Source: Deltaproteobacteria bacterium
GTDB taxonomy: Bacteria; Myxococcota_A; Polyangia; Haliangiales; Haliangiaceae
Assembly: GCA_013696695.1 (NCBI GenBank)
Contig: JACCYD010000276.1
Location: forward strand, 1-10,313
Length of the DNA: 10,313 nucleotides
Direction of reading: 5' to 3'
Positions 6,524 to 10,313 of this stretch are shown here, in pieces; position 1 is the first letter of the stretch; the number at the start of each line of letters is the position of its first letter. The notes under the pieces are model-generated. The model searched no databases, was not told the DNA's origin, and saw only the letters and a list, made by a program, of their open reading frames with translations. The translations under genes were made by a program, and so were the position numbers.

Positions 6524-8394
6524 CAGAATGCCTCCCCCAGGCTCAGGTGGAACGCGAACTTGGTACCGGGCGCGGGATCGTCGGCGGTGCCGACGCGATT
6601 GAGTCGATAGCCGAGGTCGGCGCGTATTGGACCGACGATGGTCTTGAGGCGAAGGCCGGCGCCTACCGAGTACGCGAGATTGGACAGCGTCAGATCACCG
6701 ACCTCCTCGGTGACATCACCACCGTCGAGGAACACCACGCCGCCGAGCGGCATCTTGCGAATTGTCATGATCGGAAACCGGCTCTCGACGCTGGTGTCGA
6801 TGAGTCCCGCGCCACCGTAGGGCACGGTCACCTCGCGGCCGTCCATCAGCGTGCCGGAGACCGATGGCGAGAGCCGGCGCTCGGAAAAGCCGCGCTGGCT
6901 CGTGGAACCGCCGGAGAAAAATCGCTGGCTCGGCGGCACGTCTCCGAAGAACGCGCCGAAGCGCGCGCGGGCTGCGAACACCACCGGCCCGGCCGGCACG
7001 TAGCCGCGCAGCTCGGGAACTACCTGCTGGTACTCGTAGTTGCCGCCAGCGAACTGCGTGCCTTCCGTCACCTTGAGCTCGCCGTAGACGCCGAGCCGAG
7101 GATTGACGGGATGGTCGCGAAAATCGGCGATCAGCGATTGCGTGAAGCCGCCGTCGAGCTCGGGATGGTCGATGCCGATCCGCATCTGGAGCTCGTCGTC
7201 GATCAGCTCGTTCGCTGCACGGAACGTATATCGGCGGATCAAGTACCCCGCGCGTAACTTGAGCTTGGGAGTCCACAGCTGGAGCTCGTACCCGAGCTGT
7301 GCGCGCGGGCCGAGCTGGGTGAACGCTTCGTACGAGAGGTAGTCGAAGCCAGCCTCGATCGAGCCGACCGCGTAGGGCCGGAACAGATCCTGGTGCTCGA
7401 GGCGCGCGACAGCTCGCATTCGCGGCTGATAGCCGGAGCCATCTCGGAGGTACGCATAGGCCGGCCGCAGATCGATCGTCAGCGTCTCGAGCGGATGCGG
7501 CCACCCCACGATCTCGTAGCCGGCGCGGCCGCGCACCTCGAGCACCGTGGGCTCGAGGCCGAAACCACCACCGAGCGTGACCTGCTGCGCCGCGGCCTTC
7601 GAGACCGCCACCTTCATGTTGACGACGGCGTTCTCGCCGGGCTCCGGCTGGACCTGCACCGTCGAGAACCGCTGGAGGCCGTAGATCGCGCGCTGCGTCG
7701 CCGCCACCGCTGCCATCGAGTACGTCTCGCCGGCCGCGAAGGCGAGACGCCCGAGGATCGCGTCCTTCAGTGCGCCGTCGACACCCTGCACACTGACCGT
7801 CCCGAACTTGCACTTCGGGCCAGGCGTGAAGGCCAGCGTCACGTTCGCGGTGTGCGTCGCGATGTCGCCGTTGACCTTCGCGTCGAGCTTCGCGTGGGCG
7901 TAACCGGCGTCCTGAACCGCGCCGAGGATCAGCGGCTTCGCGAGATCGTAGACCTCGTAATTGAATGGCGCGCCCTCGGGAATCGGCAGCTTGTTGCGAA
8001 CCATCTTCGGAGTCAGATCCGGATCGTCGGGGAGTCCCGTGATCGCCACATGTGTGCGAGAGCGCTCGCCTTCTACGATCGAGTAGGTCACCGTCGCCGC
8101 GTCATCGGTGCGGTCGATCCGCGACTGGATATCCGCCTCGAAGAATCCGGCCCGCGCGTACTGCCCCTTGAGCCGGTCGCGATCGAGCTCCACCTGATAG
8201 AGGTCCGGTGCGCGCCCGGCTTTCTGGACGCGGCGCATCTGTAACCCGGTGCGTAGCTTCTTATCGTTGAAGGCCTTGTTGCCTTCGAAATCGATCTTCT
8301 TCAGCCACTCGTCGCCGGGCTTGTGAGGTTTGTTACGCGAACAAGCCACGGACAGCAGCAGCAGCAAAAACACGGAGAGAGCACGCACCAGCAT
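6523..8394 (-). CDS. tamA: TamA-type Omp85 outer-membrane protein with lipoprotein signal
   Basis: This is an outer-membrane barrel of the Omp85/BamA superfamily, assigned to TamA because it is coupled to tamB and has only three POTRA domains. Taking ATG 8392-8394 gives 623 residues. Residues 1-17 are a classic signal ending LSVAC, with Cys18 as the lipidation site. POTRA domains fall at about 32-108 (opening LKKIDFEGN), 113-191 and 196-265. The 16-strand barrel runs from about 270 to the terminal Phe623. The conserved loop-6 motif is present as SQRGF (residues 499-503), and near the end are FLDGGDV and GPIRADLGY, typical of the last barrel strands. A longer frame from ATG 8442 adds 16 residues but would bury the signal peptide, so I prefer 8394. 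TamA of E. coli is not lipidated, so the Cys18 signal is unusual. A BamA paralogue is the main alternative identity. Confidence 0.88.
   Translation of the reverse strand: MLVRALSVFLLLLLSVACSRNKPHKPGDEWLKKIDFEGNKAFNDKKLRTGLQMRRVQKAGRAPDLYQVELDRDRLKGQYARAGFFEADIQSRIDRTDDAATVTYSIVEGERSRTHVAITGLPDDPDLTPKMVRNKLPIPEGAPFNYEVYDLAKPLILGAVQDAGYAHAKLDAKVNGDIATHTANVTLAFTPGPKCKFGTVSVQGVDGALKDAILGRLAFAAGETYSMAAVAATQRAIYGLQRFSTVQVQPEPGENAVVNMKVAVSKAAAQQVTLGGGFGLEPTVLEVRGRAGYEIVGWPHPLETLTIDLRPAYAYLRDGSGYQPRMRAVARLEHQDLFRPYAVGSIEAGFDYLSYEAFTQLGPRAQLGYELQLWTPKLKLRAGYLIRRYTFRAANELIDDELQMRIGIDHPELDGGFTQSLIADFRDHPVNPRLGVYGELKVTEGTQFAGGNYEYQQVVPELRGYVPAGPVVFAARARFGAFFGDVPPSQRFFSGGSTSQRGFSERRLSPSVSGTLMDGREVTVPYGGAGLIDTSVESRFPIMTIRKMPLGGVVFLDGGDVTEEVGDLTLSNLAYSVGAGLRLKTIVGPIRADLGYRLNRVGTADDPAPGTKFAFHLSLGEAF
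6531..6538 (-). promoter_or_regulatory. Ribosome binding site of tamB inside tamA
   Basis: On the minus strand GGGGGAGG lies 7 bases upstream of the tamB ATG, within the last codons of tamA. With the overlapping TGATG it supports translational coupling and fixes the tamB start. Confidence 0.75.
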
Positions 8395-8526
8395 TGGGTA
8401 CGCAAAGTGGGAGCCAGGAAACGGGCCAGATTCTGCGCCCATTTATGGCGAGATCTGCGCGCGAGCGCTCGGTGTTGCATCAAGGTCGCGTCATCGAATG
8501 GACTGCGATCTGCACGATCGCACCGC
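8395..8526. promoter_or_regulatory. Divergent intergenic region between tamA and yihY
   Basis: These 132 bases separate two divergent starts and must carry the promoters of both unless transcription comes from further away. I see no -35/-10 pair good enough to place; an AT-rich patch (CATAAAT on the minus strand, around 8440-8446) is a possible -10 for tamA. Neither gene has a clear ribosome binding site here. Both upstream extensions of the genes (to 8442 on minus, to 8323 on plus) would overlap each other, which argues for the shorter starts. Confidence 0.4.
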
Positions 8527-9462
8527 ATGACGCGCCCGACGCTGATCTTCACGATGTTGAAGGAAACCGTGAGCGACTGGGTCGATGACAAAGCCGCACG
8601 CCTCGCGGCAGCGCTCGCGTTCTATACCCTGCTCTCGCTCGCGCCCTTGTTGATCATCGCCGTCTCGGTGGCGGGTCTCGTGTTCGGCGAAGAGGCGGCG
8701 CGCGGCGAGGTTGCCACTCAGCTGCAAGGCCTGCTCGGCGCACAGGCTGCCGAAGCGATCCAGTCGGTGCTCGCCAACGCGAAGTCTCCGGCCAGCGGGA
8801 TCGTCGGGACGATCGTCGGCGTGGCGGTGCTGCTGTTCGGCGCGTCGGGCGTGTTCGGCGAGTTGCAAGGCGCGCTAAATCTGATCTGGGAAGTCGAGTC
8901 CAAACCCGGCCGCGGTTTGAAGGGCTTCATCCGTGACCGGTTCTTCTCGCTCACGCTCGTGGTCGGCGTCGGCTTCTTGTTGCTCGTGTCGCTCGTGCTG
9001 AGCGCCGGGTTGTCCGCGATGGGCGGATACATGTCGAGTCACCTGCCCGGCGGAGAGGGGGTCTGGCAGATCCTCAACTTCGTCGTGTCCCTCGCGGTGA
9101 TGACCGGATTGTTCGCGCTGATCTTCAAGGTCGTGCCCGACGTCGAGATCGAATGGCGCGACGTCTGGATCGGCGCGCTGTTCACGGCAGGGCTGTTCAC
9201 GCTCGGCAAGTTCCTGATCGGCCTGTATCTCGGACGCTCGGGTGTCGGCTCGCCGTTCGGTGCGGCGGGATCCGTGGTCGTCCTCGTCGTCTGGGTTTAC
9301 TACTCGTCGCAGATCTTGTTCCTGGGCGCCGAGTTCACGCAGGTCTTCGCGCGTCACCGCGGCTCGCGGATGGAACCGACCAAGAACGCGGTGGCGATCG
9401 CGACGGAAGCGGAGAAACGGAATCTGTCGCCGAACAAGCTGGACGGCAGTCTCCAGAGTTGA
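8527..9462 (+). CDS. yihY: YihY/BrkB-family inner-membrane protein
   Basis: This is an integral inner-membrane protein of the YihY family (formerly misnamed RNase BN; also called BrkB). Its biochemical role is not settled. With ATG 8527 it is 311 residues, the usual family length. Six membrane segments are readable at about 28-53, 92-112, 140-165, 181-203, 212-235 and 244-270. Family hallmarks are the first-helix motif AALAFYTLLSLAPLL, LNLIWEVE after helix 2, and the C-terminal block with GKFLIGLYLGRSGVGSPFG followed by VWVYYSSQILFLGAEFTQVF. The last 35 residues are a charged cytoplasmic tail. The open frame extends to 8323, but that extension is polar, lacks family similarity and lies over tamA. 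ATG 8554 is another possible start. It is divergent from tamAB, and a hairpin follows the stop after 36 bases. Confidence 0.92.
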   Translation: MTRPTLIFTMLKETVSDWVDDKAARLAAALAFYTLLSLAPLLIIAVSVAGLVFGEEAARGEVATQLQGLLGAQAAEAIQSVLANAKSPASGIVGTIVGVAVLLFGASGVFGELQGALNLIWEVESKPGRGLKGFIRDRFFSLTLVVGVGFLLLVSLVLSAGLSAMGGYMSSHLPGGEGVWQILNFVVSLAVMTGLFALIFKVVPDVEIEWRDVWIGALFTAGLFTLGKFLIGLYLGRSGVGSPFGAAGSVVVLVVWVYYSSQILFLGAEFTQVFARHRGSRMEPTKNAVAIATEAEKRNLSPNKLDGSLQS

Positions 9463-9498
9463 TCGATCCGAACGTCCGAAAGCGCCCGAAAATGGGTA

Positions 9499-9527
9499 GG
9501 GCGCAGTGGCTCTTCGCCACTGCGCCC
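9499..9527 (+). terminator. Strong hairpin after yihY, probable terminator
   Basis: A perfect 12-bp GC-rich stem (9499-9510 with 9516-9527) closes a 5-base loop TCTTC. It begins 36 bases after the yihY stop. There is no T-run on the plus side (AAATGAG follows), so it is not a textbook intrinsic terminator. On the minus strand a short TTTT lies about 6 bases past the stem. Confidence 0.5.
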
Positions 9528-9937
9528 AAATGAGCACGACCGTTCGACCGTAGGGTTTTCTATCCCCTACGCATTTGCGTAGGTGGGCTCCACGTAACCT
9601 ATCGGGCTTCCCGACGAGCGGGCGTGCACTCCCAAGTCAGAGGCAGATCCCTGGATAGCAGAAGTAGGAGACAGTTCACCCCGGTTCTCGCATCGAACCG
9701 CCAGTGCTCGAGATCGAAACTAGAGATCGTGATCGATTTCGTCAATCGAAAAACTGCGCAGCCGATCACGCTCGAGAAAACTTTCTTCGGTCGCGCCGCG
9801 TCAGGTGCTGATCGTCTTTGAGGAAAATCGCAGAGCGATCGCGATGAAAAAAGTTTCGCTCGCCGGCGCTAGATCAGATCGTTGACGGCAACGGCGATCA
9901 GGGATCGGCACGAGCCGTGCGCTGACGACACGCAGCG
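9528..9937. other. Non-coding spacer between yihY and nuoI
   Basis: About 410 bases without a convincing gene. It contains the three-armed palindromic element at 9549-9583, an AT-richer stretch at about 9715-9855, and, on the minus strand downstream of nuoI, a T-run (9847-9852) and a small 5-bp hairpin (9827-9839) that might weakly terminate nuoI transcription. A plus-strand frame at 9624-9821 starts with GTG, lacks a ribosome binding site and has no recognisable similarity. No tRNA-like fold is seen. Confidence 0.5.
9549..9583. promoter_or_regulatory. Three-armed palindromic element, candidate operator or switch
   Basis: CGTAGGG (9549-9555) pairs with CCCTACG (9565-9571) across 9 bases. The overlapping CCTACGCA (9566-9573) also pairs perfectly with TGCGTAGG (9576-9583) across 2 bases. 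The middle arm can thus pair with either neighbour but not both. The tight 8-bp palindrome with 2-base centre resembles a dimer binding site. The alternative pairing would also suit an RNA switch. Confidence 0.4.
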
Positions 9938-10313
9938 CTAGTGGTCGTGGCCGGACGACCGCGGCCGGCCACCCTGCCAGTTCGCGCCTTCGCCGCCCTG
10001 GACGGCGGTCGAGCGGATCCCCCGCTCGAGCATCGACTCCTTGGTCTCGATCGCATCCGCGCGATCCTCGACCGGCAGCGCGTGTAAGCCAGTATCCATC
10101 CGGATGGCGTCGCACGGGCACGCTTCGACACACAGTCCGCACACCACGCAGCGGAGCTCGTCGATCTCGAAGATGGCAGGGCGCTTCTCGATGCCCTTGT
10201 CGTCCGTTTCCGCGGGAACGATCGTGATGCAGTGCGCCGGGCACACCGTGGGGCAGCACATGCACGCGACGCAACGGACGGTGCCGTCATCGCGCTGCAT
10301 CAGGCGGTGGAGG
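9938..10313 (-). CDS. nuoI: NADH-quinone oxidoreductase subunit I, 3' part
   Basis: This is the two-cluster [4Fe-4S] ferredoxin-like subunit of respiratory complex I, which carries clusters N6a and N6b toward the quinone site. The reading frame is open to the window edge; the residues before the Met at 10298-10300 (LHRL) also fit the family, so the true start lies beyond 10313 and that Met is internal. Counting from it, the first cluster motif uses Cys10, 13, 16 and 20 and the second Cys51, 54, 57 and 61, all in C-x2-C-x2-C-x3-CP spacing. Between them, KRPAIFEIDELRC matches NuoI, and after the second come AIRMDTG and LHALP. Three extra cysteines (15, 24, 63) sit near the ligands. The C-terminal tail is Gly/Arg-rich and ends HDH. 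Other nuo genes would be expected upstream, outside the window. An unrelated dicluster ferredoxin is less likely. Confidence 0.9.
   Translation of the reverse strand, partial: LHRLMQRDDGTVRCVACMCCPTVCPAHCITIVPAETDDKGIEKRPAIFEIDELRCVVCGLCVEACPCDAIRMDTGLHALPVEDRADAIETKESMLERGIRSTAVQGGEGANWQGGRPRSSGHDH

Noticed and set aside
6716..7813. 365-residue minus-strand frame within tamA
   Set aside because: It is a same-strand shadow of the Omp85 gene, rich in Arg/Ala, without the POTRA or barrel motifs seen in the real frame.
8323..8526. N-terminal extension of the YihY protein
   Set aside because: It is polar, unlike the family N-terminus, and would overlap the signal-peptide region of tamA on the other strand; ATG 8527 gives the normal family length.
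9624..9821. 65-residue plus-strand frame in the spacer before nuoI
   Set aside because: It has a GTG start without a ribosome binding site, mixed composition and no similarity I can see; it is too weak to call a gene.
1..10313. CRISPR array, prophage, transposase, retron or toxin-antitoxin locus
   Set aside because: Looked for on both strands; no spaced repeats, integrase or transposase motifs, reverse transcriptase motif or paired small genes were seen.

Overview
The window looks like chromosomal DNA from a Gram-negative, high-GC bacterium, most likely a deltaproteobacterium/myxobacterium (Myxococcota). The evidence is high GC with strong third-position GC bias (hence many long shadow frames), several probable lipoproteins, a TamA/TamB outer-membrane pair, a di-cluster NuoI with a deltaproteobacterial-looking sequence, and the remnant of a four-helix bundle protein of a type common in myxobacteria. 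The taxonomic call is inference from gene style, not from a marker gene.

Layout from left to right. Bases 1-116 hold no gene I can support. At 117-1539 two plus-strand genes overlap or nearly abut: a small unrecognised exported protein or lipoprotein, then a diheme c-type cytochrome lipoprotein of the SO2930 family. From 1540 to 1940 is a convergent spacer. It holds a minus-strand, N-terminally truncated four-helix bundle (S23/IVP-like) remnant, flanked by a 17-bp imperfect inverted repeat and hexamer-like low-complexity repeats. From 8394 down to 1940 the minus strand carries a two-gene operon: an Omp85 protein of TamA type that carries a lipoprotein signal, then a 1527-residue TamB. Their stop and start overlap as TGATG. 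Divergent from this operon, at 8527-9462, is a YihY/BrkB-family inner-membrane protein, followed by a strong hairpin. Bases 9528-9937 are a non-coding spacer with a three-armed palindromic element. The right edge (9938-10313, minus strand) is the 3' part of nuoI, whose start lies outside the window.

How the genes work together: TamA and TamB are expected to form one trans-envelope complex (outer-membrane barrel plus inner-membrane-anchored periplasmic bridge) used in outer-membrane assembly and/or phospholipid transport. The diheme cytochrome and NuoI are respiratory or redox proteins but are far apart and probably unrelated in regulation. I see no defence system, CRISPR array, phage, integrase or biosynthetic cluster. 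The points most worth a second look are the lipidated TamA, the repeat-flanked four-helix remnant, and the three-armed palindrome after yihY.
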